From positions 1 through 64,000 of the forward strand of contig NZ_QWLV01000005.1 in NCBI RefSeq assembly GCF_003515075.1: DNA of 64,000 nt, written 5' to 3'. A model generated the notes under the pieces. That model was given only the letters and a program-made list of their open reading frames with translations. It did no database searches and had not been told where the DNA came from. This document shows positions 16,630 through 24,765 of this stretch, one piece after another. The position numbers and the translations under genes were made by a program. Origin of the DNA: Sphingomonas gilva (GTDB lineage Bacteria; Pseudomonadota; Alphaproteobacteria; Sphingomonadales; Sphingomonadaceae). Each line of letters opens with the position of its first letter. Position 1 is the stretch's first letter.

Positions 16630-17658
16630 ATGGGTTACCGGGTGGTGGTCGCTGGGGCGACGGGCAATGTCGGGCGCGAGATGCTCAACATCCTGGCGGA
16701 GCGCGAATTCCCGATCGATGAGATCGCCGTGCTCGCTTCGTCGCGCAGCCAGGGCGACGAGGTCGATTTCGGCGAGACCGGGCGCAAGCTCAAGGTCCAG
16801 AATATCGAGAATTTCGACCCCACCGGCTGGGACATGGCCCTGTTCGCGATCGGTTCCGAAGGCAGCAAGGCGCACGCCCCGCGCTTCGCCGCCGCCGGCT
16901 GCACGGTGATCGACAACGCCTCGCTCTACCGCATGGACCCGGACGTGCCGCTGATCGTGCCCGAGGTGAACCCGGAGGCGATCGATGGCTATACGAAGAA
17001 GAACATCATCGCCAACCCCAACTGCTCGACCGCGCAGATGGTCGTCGCATTGAAGCCGCTGCACGATGCGGCGAAGATCACGCGCGTCGTCGTCGCAACC
17101 TATCAGTCGGTCTCGGGCGCCGGCAAGGCGGGGATGGACGAGCTGTTCGAGCAGTCGCGCGACATCTTCGTCGGCGACCAGCCGACTCCGCACAAGTTCA
17201 CCAAGCAGATCGCCTTCAACGTGATCCCGCACATCGACAGCTTCCTCGATGACGGCTTCACCAAGGAGGAATGGAAGATGGTGGTCGAGACCAAGAAGAT
17301 CCTCGATCCCAAGATCAAGGTCGTCGCCACCTGCGTGCGCGTGCCCGTCTTCGTCGGCCATTCGGAGGCCGTGCATATCGAGTTCGAGAACGAGATCTCG
17401 GCAAAGCAGGCGCAGTCGATCCTGCGCGAGGCGCCCGGCGTGATGCTGGTCGATAAGCGCGAGGATGCGGGCTACGTCACCCCTGTCGAGTGCGTCGGCG
17501 AATACGCCACCTATGTCAGCCGCGTGCGCGAGGACCCGACCGTCGAGAACGGCCTGGCGCTGTGGTGCGTGTCCGACAATCTCCGCAAGGGCGCGGCATT
17601 GAACGCGGTGCAGATCGCCGAGCTGCTCGGCCGCCGGCACCTGAAGAAGGCCGCCTGA
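16630..17658 (+). CDS. asd: Aspartate-semialdehyde dehydrogenase
   Basis: Asd reduces aspartyl phosphate to aspartate semialdehyde with NADPH, at the branch to lysine/diaminopimelate, methionine and threonine. The 342 residues have the NADP-binding start (VVAGATGNVGREM), the catalytic Cys in NPNCSTAQ, SVSGAGKAG and the CVRVPVFVGHSEAVH segment with active-site residues. The start MGYRVVV is chosen by family alignment. Its stop is 1 base from the convergent emrB stop. Confidence 0.96.
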   Translation: MGYRVVVAGATGNVGREMLNILAEREFPIDEIAVLASSRSQGDEVDFGETGRKLKVQNIENFDPTGWDMALFAIGSEGSKAHAPRFAAAGCTVIDNASLYRMDPDVPLIVPEVNPEAIDGYTKKNIIANPNCSTAQMVVALKPLHDAAKITRVVVATYQSVSGAGKAGMDELFEQSRDIFVGDQPTPHKFTKQIAFNVIPHIDSFLDDGFTKEEWKMVVETKKILDPKIKVVATCVRVPVFVGHSEAVHIEFENEISAKQAQSILREAPGVMLVDKREDAGYVTPVECVGEYATYVSRVREDPTVENGLALWCVSDNLRKGAALNAVQIAELLGRRHLKKAA

Positions 17659-17659
17659 C

Positions 17660-19192
17660 CTATTCGGAGTGAACGATCTCGATCTTCGCCGGCCGCTTGA
17701 GCAGCAGCACCAGGGGCAGGACGGCGATCGAGACGATCGCCATCAGGTAGAAGTCGTCGATATAGGCGATCATCATCGCCTGGCGCGTCACCTCGGCATT
17801 GGCCGCGGCGAACACCCCTTCCGCCAATGACCCGAACCGGTCGGCGGCGCTGAGGTCGAGCGAGGGGATGGTCTGCGCGGTGACATGCTGGCCGATATCG
17901 GCATGGCTGATCTGCGTGTTTCGCGCGAGGAACATCGTCACCATCGAGATGCCGGCCGAGGCGCCGATCGAGCGGAACAGGTTGAGCAGGCTGGCCCCAT
18001 CGGTGCGGTATTGCGGGCCGAGCGTCGCGAACGCCATCGCGTTCAGCGGCATGAACACCAGCCCCATGCCGAGCCCCTGGACGAAGCCGCTGATCGCCAC
18101 CGGCCGCCAATCCATCTCCAGCGACCAATGCGCCATCTGCCACAGCGAAAAGGAGAAGATCGCCAAGCCGATGCCGATCATCCAGCGCGGATCGATCCGG
18201 CCCATCAGCTGCCCGGCGAGGAACATGGTGACGAGCACGCCCAGCCCGCGCGGGGCGAGCAGCAGCCCGGTGTCGATCACCGGATAGCCGAACAGCGATT
18301 GCAGCATCGGCGGCAGCAGCGCCATCGGCGCCATCGTCGCGAGGCCGATCACCAGCATGAAGAACATGCCGGTGACGAGGTTGCGGTTCTTGAACAGATG
18401 CCGGTCGAACAGCGGATTCTTCGCCGTCGCCAGATGCACCAACGCCATCCAGGCGAACATCGCCGACAGCGCCGCCCAGCCGATGATCTCCCAGCTCTGG
18501 AACCAGTCCTCGGCCTGCCCGCGGTCGAGCATCAGCTGGAACGCGGCGACCGCGATGGCGATCAGCGCGAACCCGGTGATGTCAAAGCCCCGCGCGCCCT
18601 TCGGCCGAGACGGCAGCAGGAACCACAGGATAGCGAAGGTCAGCGCCCCGACCGGCAGGTTGACGTAGAACACCCAGCGCCAGTTGTAGCTTTCGGTCAG
18701 CCAGCCGCCGATCACCGGGCCCAGGATCGGCCCGACCATCACCCCCATGCCCCATACCGCCATCGCCTTGGCGTGGCGCTCGGGCGGGTTGATGTCTAGC
18801 ATCGCGGTCTGCGACAGCGGGTTGATGAAGGCGGCGAACACGCCCTGGAAGATGCGGAACAGCACCATCTCTTCGAGGTTGACGGCGGTGCCGCACAGCA
18901 TGGACGCGATGATGAAGCCACCGACCGCAATCAGGAACAGGTTGCGCGATCCGAACCGGTCGGACAGCCATCCCGTCGCCGGCAACGCGATCGCGGTGGC
19001 CACGATATAGCTGGTCAGCACCCAGGTGACGCTGTCCATCGTCGCGCCCAGGCTGGTCTGCATGTGCGGCAGGGCGACATTGGCGATGGTCGTATCGAGG
19101 ATCTGCATCACCATCGCGCCCATAACGCCGATGGTGAGCAGCCAGCGGTGCTTGACCGGAAGCGCCGCCTCGCCGGGATGGGCCGTGGTCAT
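17660..19192 (-). CDS. emrB: EmrB-type MFS multidrug efflux transporter (DHA2)
   Basis: This is a 510-residue inner-membrane protein with about 14 hydrophobic segments, the DHA2 layout. It carries the MFS motif GWLSDRFGSRNLF after the second segment and a conserved GPVIGGWLTE motif in the fifth. It should export hydrophobic toxicants through the EmrA adaptor using the proton gradient. The start overlaps the emrA stop as ATGA, and the gene ends a marR-emrA-emrB operon. Substrates cannot be predicted. Confidence 0.93.
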   Translation of the reverse strand: MTTAHPGEAALPVKHRWLLTIGVMGAMVMQILDTTIANVALPHMQTSLGATMDSVTWVLTSYIVATAIALPATGWLSDRFGSRNLFLIAVGGFIIASMLCGTAVNLEEMVLFRIFQGVFAAFINPLSQTAMLDINPPERHAKAMAVWGMGVMVGPILGPVIGGWLTESYNWRWVFYVNLPVGALTFAILWFLLPSRPKGARGFDITGFALIAIAVAAFQLMLDRGQAEDWFQSWEIIGWAALSAMFAWMALVHLATAKNPLFDRHLFKNRNLVTGMFFMLVIGLATMAPMALLPPMLQSLFGYPVIDTGLLLAPRGLGVLVTMFLAGQLMGRIDPRWMIGIGLAIFSFSLWQMAHWSLEMDWRPVAISGFVQGLGMGLVFMPLNAMAFATLGPQYRTDGASLLNLFRSIGASAGISMVTMFLARNTQISHADIGQHVTAQTIPSLDLSAADRFGSLAEGVFAAANAEVTRQAMMIAYIDDFYLMAIVSIAVLPLVLLLKRPAKIEIVHSE

Positions 19193-20268
19193 TTCTCCGG
19201 CTGGGTATCGACGGTGACGTCGGCGGAAAGGCCGGCGATCAGCGGCCGCGCAGGCTTGCCCTCGATGGCGATGCGCACCGGCACGCGCTGCGTCACCTTC
19301 ACCCAGTTGCCATTGGCGTTCTGCGCGGGGAGGACGGAGAACTCGGAGCCGGTGCCCGCGCCGATGCTGGCGACACGGCCATGCACCTCGATATCGGGAT
19401 AGGCGTCGAGCTCGATCGCCACCGGTTGGCCGACGGCCATGTGGGCGAGATCGGTTTCCTTGTAGTTCGCCTCAATCCAGACATGGTCGCTCTTGACCAG
19501 GCTCAATGCAGGCACGCCGCTCGGCACGATGCCGCCGACCTGAAGGCGGCCGGTCTGGCTGACGATGCCGTCGGCGGGCGCACGCACGGTGGTGCGTTCG
19601 AGATCGAGCGCAGCCTTCTCGCGCTGGGCGAGCGCCGCCTGGATTGCCGCAGGGGAGCCCGACGCGCCGGTGCCGCTGCCGAGCTGCTGGCGCGCGCGAG
19701 CGGCATCGGCCTGCGCGTTGGCCAGACGGGCGCGAGCTGCCGCCACCTCGTGCCGGGCGCTGTCGAGCGCGGCGCGCGTGGTGAACCCACGCTGCATCAG
19801 CGCCGCCTGCCGGTCATAGGTCGCCTGCGCCAGCTCGATATCGGCATTGGCGCTCTGGATATCGGCCGCGGCGCCGCCGGTGTCGGTGGCCATCGTATTG
19901 ACCTGCACCCGCGCGGCGGCGAGCGCCGCATCGGCTTGGGCAAGCGCGATGCGATAGGGCTCGGGGTCGATGACGAACAGCACGTCGCCTGCCTCGACCG
20001 TCTGGTTCTCGCGCACGCGCACCTCGACGATGCGGCCCGATACATCGGGGCTGATCGACACCATGTCCTGCTGGACATAGGCATTGTCGGTCGAGACATA
20101 GCGGCCTGACGTCAGCCAGACATAGCCGACCACCGCTGCGATCAGCAGCGGCACGCCGAACATCAGCAGCGGCTTCAGCCAGCGGCGGCGCGGCTTTTCA
20201 GTGGCGACGGCGGTCTCGTCGATCGCCAGTTCGTCGGCCACGGGGCGGCGAGGGTCTGCATCAGCCAT
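19189..20268 (-). CDS. emrA: EmrA-type membrane fusion protein (HlyD family)
   Basis: This 359-residue periplasmic adaptor has one N-terminal membrane segment (about 34-54), a biotinyl-lipoyl-like half motif, a long coiled-coil hairpin (about 110-220, Ala/Arg/Gln-rich) and C-terminal beta-barrel domains. It links EmrB to an outer-membrane channel; no TolC-like gene is present here. Its start overlaps the marR stop by 8 bases and its stop overlaps emrB by 4, so the three genes are one operon. Confidence 0.92.
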   Translation of the reverse strand: MADADPRRPVADELAIDETAVATEKPRRRWLKPLLMFGVPLLIAAVVGYVWLTSGRYVSTDNAYVQQDMVSISPDVSGRIVEVRVRENQTVEAGDVLFVIDPEPYRIALAQADAALAAARVQVNTMATDTGGAAADIQSANADIELAQATYDRQAALMQRGFTTRAALDSARHEVAAARARLANAQADAARARQQLGSGTGASGSPAAIQAALAQREKAALDLERTTVRAPADGIVSQTGRLQVGGIVPSGVPALSLVKSDHVWIEANYKETDLAHMAVGQPVAIELDAYPDIEVHGRVASIGAGTGSEFSVLPAQNANGNWVKVTQRVPVRIAIEGKPARPLIAGLSADVTVDTQPEK

Positions 20269-20707
20269 TGGCGACCTCGTTCAATTCGGTTGTGTCGGAA
20301 AGATTGGCGCGGATGACGCTGAGCGCCGCGTAGAGCTGTTCGCGCGCCGCTGTGTCGAGGCCGGCAAGCGCATCCTCGAACAGCTCGTCGGCGATCACGC
20401 GGATATCGGCGAGCAGCGGGCGGGCGGCGTCGGTCAGGTAGATCAGCCAGGCCCGGCGATCGGCGGGATCGCGGCGGCGCTCGACATGGCCGGCTTCCTC
20501 CAGCCGATCGACCATGCGGCACAGCGTGATCGGTTCGACATCGAGCAGTTCGGCGAGCTTGCCCTGATTGCTGCCCTCGTTGCGCGAAAGGACGACCAGC
20601 GTGCGCCACTGCGCGCGCGTGAGGCCGATGGTGCGCGCGCGCTCGTCGAAGCGGCGCCGCATCAGGCGGGAAACGTCTGCGATCAAAAGGCCAAGAGGTT
20701 CGCTCAT
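20261..20707 (-). CDS. MarR-family repressor of the emr operon
   Basis: This is a 148-residue winged-helix regulator with dimerisation helices at both ends, a recognition helix around GKLAELLDVEPITLCRMVDRLEEAG, and the wing motif RRRDPADRRAWLI. As first gene of the emrAB operon it probably represses the operon and is released by a ligand. The start MSEPLG (20707) is preferred because the alternative ATG at 20728 lies inside a palindromic operator; neither has a strong binding site. Confidence 0.88.
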   Translation of the reverse strand: MSEPLGLLIADVSRLMRRRFDERARTIGLTRAQWRTLVVLSRNEGSNQGKLAELLDVEPITLCRMVDRLEEAGHVERRRDPADRRAWLIYLTDAARPLLADIRVIADELFEDALAGLDTAAREQLYAALSVIRANLSDTTELNEVANG

Positions 20708-20721
20708 AGGCGCACATATAT

Positions 20722-20733
20722 TAAGCATGCTTA
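20722..20733. promoter_or_regulatory. Palindromic operator upstream of marR-emrAB
   Basis: The perfect 12-bp palindrome TAAGCATGCTTA lies 15 bases upstream of the preferred marR start, inside the only AT-rich stretch of the region. Its form and position suit a MarR-dimer binding site, probably for self-repression. Confidence 0.6.
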
Positions 20734-20863
20734 TCTATTGAAAGGGGCACGCGGAATATTTTTTTTGCGGTGCAGCATTCGTGTCTCCGCGTGCCGCCGG
20801 CAATTTCCGCCCAGCTCGGCGTTACGTTCATCGAAGTGCGGCCTGCGATGAGGGAGAGAGCCA

Positions 20864-21316
20864 ATGAACGAACCGCTGACCGGCGGCTGCCAGTGTGGCG
20901 CGGTGCGATACCGCATCACCGGCCCGCGCCCGGCGGTCTATGCCTGCCATTGCCGCGAGTGCCAGAAACAGTCGGCCAGCGCCTTCGGCATGTCGCTGCC
21001 GGTGCGCGTCGAGCATTTCGCGGTCGAGGGAGAAACCGGCTGGTGGGAGCGCGGCACCGATCTCGGCACCCGCACGCGCTGCTATTTCTGCCGCGTGTGC
21101 GGCAGCCGCGTCTATCACCAGTCCAGCGCATCCGACGACCGCGTGACGGTCAAGGCCGGTTCGCTCGACGATACCGGCTGGCTCAGGCCGCAGGCGCATC
21201 TGTGGGTCTCGCGCAAGCAGCCCTGGGTAGTGCTTGACCCGGACGTTCCCGCGCATGAAACCCAGCCGTCGGATCTGGCCGCCTGGCGCGGCGCAGGACC
21301 TGGAGAGCTCGAATGA
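20864..21316 (+). CDS. GFA-domain (CENP-V/GFA) zinc protein 1
   Basis: This 150-residue protein has a Mss4-like GFA fold with the expected zinc cysteines: GGCQCGAVRY, CHCRECQK and CRVCGSRVY. The family is named for glutathione-dependent formaldehyde-activating enzyme, but activity is unproven for most members. A GGGAGAGAG binding site precedes the ATG. It overlaps the next GFA gene by 4 bases, so the two are coupled. Confidence 0.88.
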   Translation: MNEPLTGGCQCGAVRYRITGPRPAVYACHCRECQKQSASAFGMSLPVRVEHFAVEGETGWWERGTDLGTRTRCYFCRVCGSRVYHQSSASDDRVTVKAGSLDDTGWLRPQAHLWVSRKQPWVVLDPDVPAHETQPSDLAAWRGAGPGELE

Positions 21317-21756
21317 CCGACAGGATGACCGGCGGCTGCCAGTGTGGCCGCGTCCGCTACACCGCGGAGATCGGCGATGACGACGCCTATCTGTGCCACT
21401 GCCGCATGTGTCAGCGCGCCACCGGCGGCGTGTCGATCGCCTTCAAGAACGTGAAAAAGGCGGCGGTGGCGTGGGATGGCGAGCCCGACTGGTATGCCTC
21501 TTCGCCGATCGCGCAGCGCCCTTTCTGCTCGGCGTGCGGCACGCCACTGGGGTTTGCGCATCCCGATAGCGAGAATATGGATCTGACCGTCGGCAGCTTC
21601 GATGATCCATCCCGCTTCCACCCCAGGCATCATTTCGGGGTGGAGAGCATGCACGAAGCCTGGATCGATACCAGCACGTTGCCGCGCGCCCGCGCTGACG
21701 AATACAAGCCCCTCACAGACAGATGGATCAAGGCCGTTGGCAAGCTCCCCGATTGA
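21313..21756 (+). CDS. GFA-domain (CENP-V/GFA) zinc protein 2
   Basis: This 147-residue paralogue of the preceding gene has the same zinc motifs (GGCQCGRVRY, CHCRMCQR, CSACGTPLG). It differs in its C-terminal half (HHFGVESMHEAWIDTSTLPR), the form seen in many alphaproteobacterial GFA proteins. The start overlaps the first GFA gene as ATGA, and its end overlaps the hydrolase gene that follows. Possible thiol-adduct detoxification is inferred only from the family name. Confidence 0.88.
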   Translation: MTDRMTGGCQCGRVRYTAEIGDDDAYLCHCRMCQRATGGVSIAFKNVKKAAVAWDGEPDWYASSPIAQRPFCSACGTPLGFAHPDSENMDLTVGSFDDPSRFHPRHHFGVESMHEAWIDTSTLPRARADEYKPLTDRWIKAVGKLPD

Positions 21757-22498
21757 ATCGCATCGTTTCGCCGCGCCCGACGGCGTCAGCCTTGCCTGGC
21801 ATCAAACGGGAGAGGGGCGGCCGGTGGTGCTGCTCCACGGCTATTTCTCGGACGCGGACACCAACTGGATCCGCTACGGCCACGCCGCGGCGATCGCGGC
21901 GCGCGGCTTTCGCGTGATCATGCCCGATCTGCGCGCGCATGGCGAAAGCGGCAAGCCGCACAACCCGAACGCCTATCCGCCCGATGTGCTGGCGGACGAT
22001 GGTCTGGCGCTGATCGCGCACCTTGGCCTCATCGATTACGACCTGGGCGGCTATTCGCTTGGCGGGCGGACGGTGGTGCGCATGCTGGTCAAGGGCGCGA
22101 CGCCCGGGAAGGTCATTGTCTCGGGCATGGGGCTGGAGGGGCTGACCGACACCGGCAAGCGCGGCGCGCATTTCCGCAACGTCCTCAGCAATCTCGGCAG
22201 CTTCGAAAAGGGGACGCCCGAGTGGTTCGCGGAGGCCTTCCTCAAGACCACCGGCGGCGATCCCGTCGCGCTGCTCGGCATCCTCGACAGCTTCGTCGAT
22301 ACGACCGAAGCGGAGATCGCCGCGATCAACCAGCCGGCGCTGATCCTGGCGGGCGACGCCGACGACGACAATGGCAGCCATGAGGCGCTCGCCGCGTTGA
22401 TGCCGTCGGCGAAGCATGTCGAGGTGCCGGGCAATCACATGAACGTCGTCACCAAGGCGCCTTTCGGAGAGGCCATCGCCGACTTCCTGGCCGGTTGA
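21737..22498 (+). CDS. Alpha/beta-fold hydrolase
   Basis: This 253-residue protein has the LLHGYFSDADTNW oxyanion region, the nucleophile elbow GGYSLGGRTV, an Asp in LILAGDADDD and a His in VPGNHMNVV, a complete triad. The substrate is unknown. The start is a TTG at 21737 inside the end of the preceding GFA gene, chosen because it gives a normal N-terminus; upstream in-frame codons are antisense-like extension. It likely belongs to a three-gene unit with the two GFA genes. Confidence 0.82.
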   Translation: MASSPIESHRFAAPDGVSLAWHQTGEGRPVVLLHGYFSDADTNWIRYGHAAAIAARGFRVIMPDLRAHGESGKPHNPNAYPPDVLADDGLALIAHLGLIDYDLGGYSLGGRTVVRMLVKGATPGKVIVSGMGLEGLTDTGKRGAHFRNVLSNLGSFEKGTPEWFAEAFLKTTGGDPVALLGILDSFVDTTEAEIAAINQPALILAGDADDDNGSHEALAALMPSAKHVEVPGNHMNVVTKAPFGEAIADFLAG

Positions 22499-22558
22499 CC
22501 CCGTGTGGCGGCCCGCGCACTGTGCGAGGCATAGCAAAACACAAAGGGGAACCGCATC

Positions 22559-24364
22559 ATGCGCCTGTTCGCATTCGCTCCGCTGTCGCTCGTCGCCGCG
22601 CTCGCCGTTGCTGCGCCCGCTCACGCCCAGACCGCCGCCGAGGCGCAGGCCTTTGTCGACGCCGCCGAGAAGCGGCTGTTCGACGAATCGATCGACGCCA
22701 GCCGCATCGAATGGGTCAACGCCACCTACATCACCGACGATACCGATGCGCTGGTCGCCGAATCCTCCGCCGCGCTGACCGAGCTGCGCGTCCAATATGC
22801 GCTCGAGGCGGCGAAATTCGAGAAGGCGCCCGGCCTCTCGCCAGAGCTCAAGCGCAAGCTCGACAAGCTGCGCGGCGGCATCACGCTGCCGGCGCCGACG
22901 CGCGACGGCGCGGCGACCGAGCTCGCCAACCTCTCGACCGGGCTGCAGTCGATCTACGGCAAGGGGCGCGGCACGCTGAACGGCAAGCCGATCAACGGCA
23001 GCGACATCGAAGCGGCGATGGGCACCAACCGCAACCCGGCCGAGCTCAAGGAAATGTGGACCAGCTGGCACGATAATGTCGGTGCGCCGATGCGGGCCGA
23101 TTACGCCAAGCTGATCGCCTTGACGAACGAGGGCGCCAAGGAGCTCGGCTATGCCGACGCCGGCGCGATGTGGCGATCCAACTACGACATGCCGCCGGCC
23201 GAATTCGCCAAGCTGACCGATGCGCTGTGGGGCGAGGTCAAGCCGCTCTACGATGCGTTGCACTGCTTCACGCGCGACAAGCTCAACGAAAAATACGGCG
23301 ATCAGGTGCAGGCGGAGACGGGCCCGATCCGCGCCGATCTGCTGGGCAATATGTGGGCGCAGGAATGGGGCAACATCTACGATATCGTAGCGCCGGCGGG
23401 CGCGGGCGATCTCGGCTACGACATCACCGATCTGCTCGTCGCCAAGCAATATGATCCGATCAAGATGGTGAAGGGCGGGGAGGGCTTCTTCTCCTCGCTC
23501 GGCTTCGCGCCGCTGCCCGAGAGCTTCTGGCAGCGGTCGATGTTCACCAAGCCCGCCGACCGGGAGGTGCAGTGCCACGCCTCCGCCTGGGACATCGACA
23601 ACAAGGACGATCTGCGCATCAAGATGTGCATCAAGGTGAACGGGGACGACTTCGTCACCATCCATCACGAGCTGGGCCACAACTACTACCAGCGCGCCTA
23701 TAACCAGCAGGATTATCTCCACCTCGACGGCGCGAACGACGGCTTCCACGAGGCGATCGGCGACATGGTGGCGCTGTCGATCACGCCTGAGTATCTCGTC
23801 CAGATCGGGCTGCTCCAGCAGTCGCAGGTGCCGAGCGCGGACAAGGATATCGGCCTGCTGTTGCGCCAGGCGATGGACAAGGTCGCCTTCCTGCCGTTCG
23901 GCCTGCTGATCGACAAATATCGCTGGGGTATTTTCTCCGGCCAGATCAAGCCGGCCGATTATCAATCGGCTTGGGATGCGCTGCGTCTGCAATATCAGGG
24001 GATCGAGCCGCCGGCCGAACGCGACGAGAGCAAGTTCGACGCGGGCGCCAAATACCATATCCCGGCCAGCGTGCCCTACACCCGCTATTTCCTCGCGCGG
24101 CTGCTGCAGTTCCAGTTCTACAAGGCGGCGTGCGATGCGGCCGGATGGAAGGGGCCGCTGCACCGCTGCTCCTTCTACGGCGACAAGGAGGTCGGCGCGA
24201 AGCTCAACGCGATGCTGGAGATGGGCGCGTCCAAACCGTGGCCCGATGCGCTGGAGGCGTTCACCAGCAACCGCGAGATGTCCGGCAAGGCGATGGTCGA
24301 ATATTTCGCCCCGCTCAAGACGTGGCTCGACCAGCAGAACCGCGGCAAGCAATGCGGCTGGTGA
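22559..24364 (+). CDS. M2 family peptidyl-dipeptidase (ACE-like)
   Basis: This exported 601-residue zinc peptidase resembles angiotensin-converting enzyme. It has a signal peptide (about 1-23, ending AHA), the zinc motif HHELGH with the third ligand Glu in FHEAIGD, and the conserved KYHIPASVPYTRYF segment. It should release C-terminal dipeptides from oligopeptides in the periplasm. GGGGAA precedes the ATG. With the DPP4-like enzyme 6 kb upstream it suggests a peptide-scavenging lifestyle. Confidence 0.93.
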   Translation: MRLFAFAPLSLVAALAVAAPAHAQTAAEAQAFVDAAEKRLFDESIDASRIEWVNATYITDDTDALVAESSAALTELRVQYALEAAKFEKAPGLSPELKRKLDKLRGGITLPAPTRDGAATELANLSTGLQSIYGKGRGTLNGKPINGSDIEAAMGTNRNPAELKEMWTSWHDNVGAPMRADYAKLIALTNEGAKELGYADAGAMWRSNYDMPPAEFAKLTDALWGEVKPLYDALHCFTRDKLNEKYGDQVQAETGPIRADLLGNMWAQEWGNIYDIVAPAGAGDLGYDITDLLVAKQYDPIKMVKGGEGFFSSLGFAPLPESFWQRSMFTKPADREVQCHASAWDIDNKDDLRIKMCIKVNGDDFVTIHHELGHNYYQRAYNQQDYLHLDGANDGFHEAIGDMVALSITPEYLVQIGLLQQSQVPSADKDIGLLLRQAMDKVAFLPFGLLIDKYRWGIFSGQIKPADYQSAWDALRLQYQGIEPPAERDESKFDAGAKYHIPASVPYTRYFLARLLQFQFYKAACDAAGWKGPLHRCSFYGDKEVGAKLNAMLEMGASKPWPDALEAFTSNREMSGKAMVEYFAPLKTWLDQQNRGKQCGW

Positions 24365-24370
24365 ACGGCG

Positions 24371-24385
24371 TTAACCGAATCTTAA
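24371..24385. promoter_or_regulatory. CtrA-like site TTAA-N7-TTAA
   Basis: TTAACCGAATCTTAA fits the full CtrA consensus (TTAA, 7 bases, TTAA). It is part of three near-direct 11-base repeats (24372-24403) of the form TAACCGAATCT. It lies about 90 bases upstream of a small unknown gene on the plus strand. Confidence 0.5.
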
Positions 24386-24473
24386 CCGGTCTGAACCGAA
24401 TCTAAACGCACACCGCATCCCACAGGGCTCTCGGGTCGCGCACCGCAATCTCGCTTTTCCGGAGCGCGAACCC

Positions 24474-24761
24474 GTGGCCGACGACCGCCAGATGCTTGAA
24501 GATGTCGCGCGGCGGACGTTCGCCAGGGCGGCGCTGACGCGCCTCGACCGCGCGTGGCCGGAAACCGCGACGCTCGACATCTTCAGCCTGGGCGCGGGGA
24601 CCGACGAGCACCAGTTCGCGCTCGACGTGCAGTTCCTCGTCGATCAAGGTCTGGTGCAGTATGAATTGGTGATGATCGCCGGGATGCGATCGCTTTATCG
24701 CTACGCTTCGATCACCCAGCATGGCCGCGAGCTGATGCGGAGCCTGCGCGCCCGCGCCTGA
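24474..24761 (+). CDS. Small protein of unknown function
   Basis: I do not recognise this 95-residue protein. It looks like a small all-alpha/beta domain with a C-terminal winged-helix feel (QFLVDQGLVQYELVMIAG, then YASITQHGRELMRSLRAR), so a DNA-binding role is a guess. The GTG start at 24474 has GGAG about 10 bases upstream; an ATG at 24492 would remove six residues. It sits between the M2 peptidase and the convergent trpE, behind a CtrA-like site. Confidence 0.65.
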   Translation: MADDRQMLEDVARRTFARAALTRLDRAWPETATLDIFSLGAGTDEHQFALDVQFLVDQGLVQYELVMIAGMRSLYRYASITQHGRELMRSLRARA

Positions 24762-24765
24762 CGGC

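Noticed and set aside
20728..20730. Upstream ATG as start of the MarR gene
   Set aside because: It falls inside the palindromic operator and would translate the operator; the ATG at 20707 gives a typical MarR N-terminus.
21728..24352. Long minus-strand frame opposite the hydrolase and M2 peptidase
   Set aside because: It spans two recognisable genes in antisense and matches no family by eye.
24372..24403. Three near 11-base repeats as possible iterons or a phage attachment site
   Set aside because: There are only three imperfect copies with no replication or integrase gene nearby. The CtrA-like reading explains them better.
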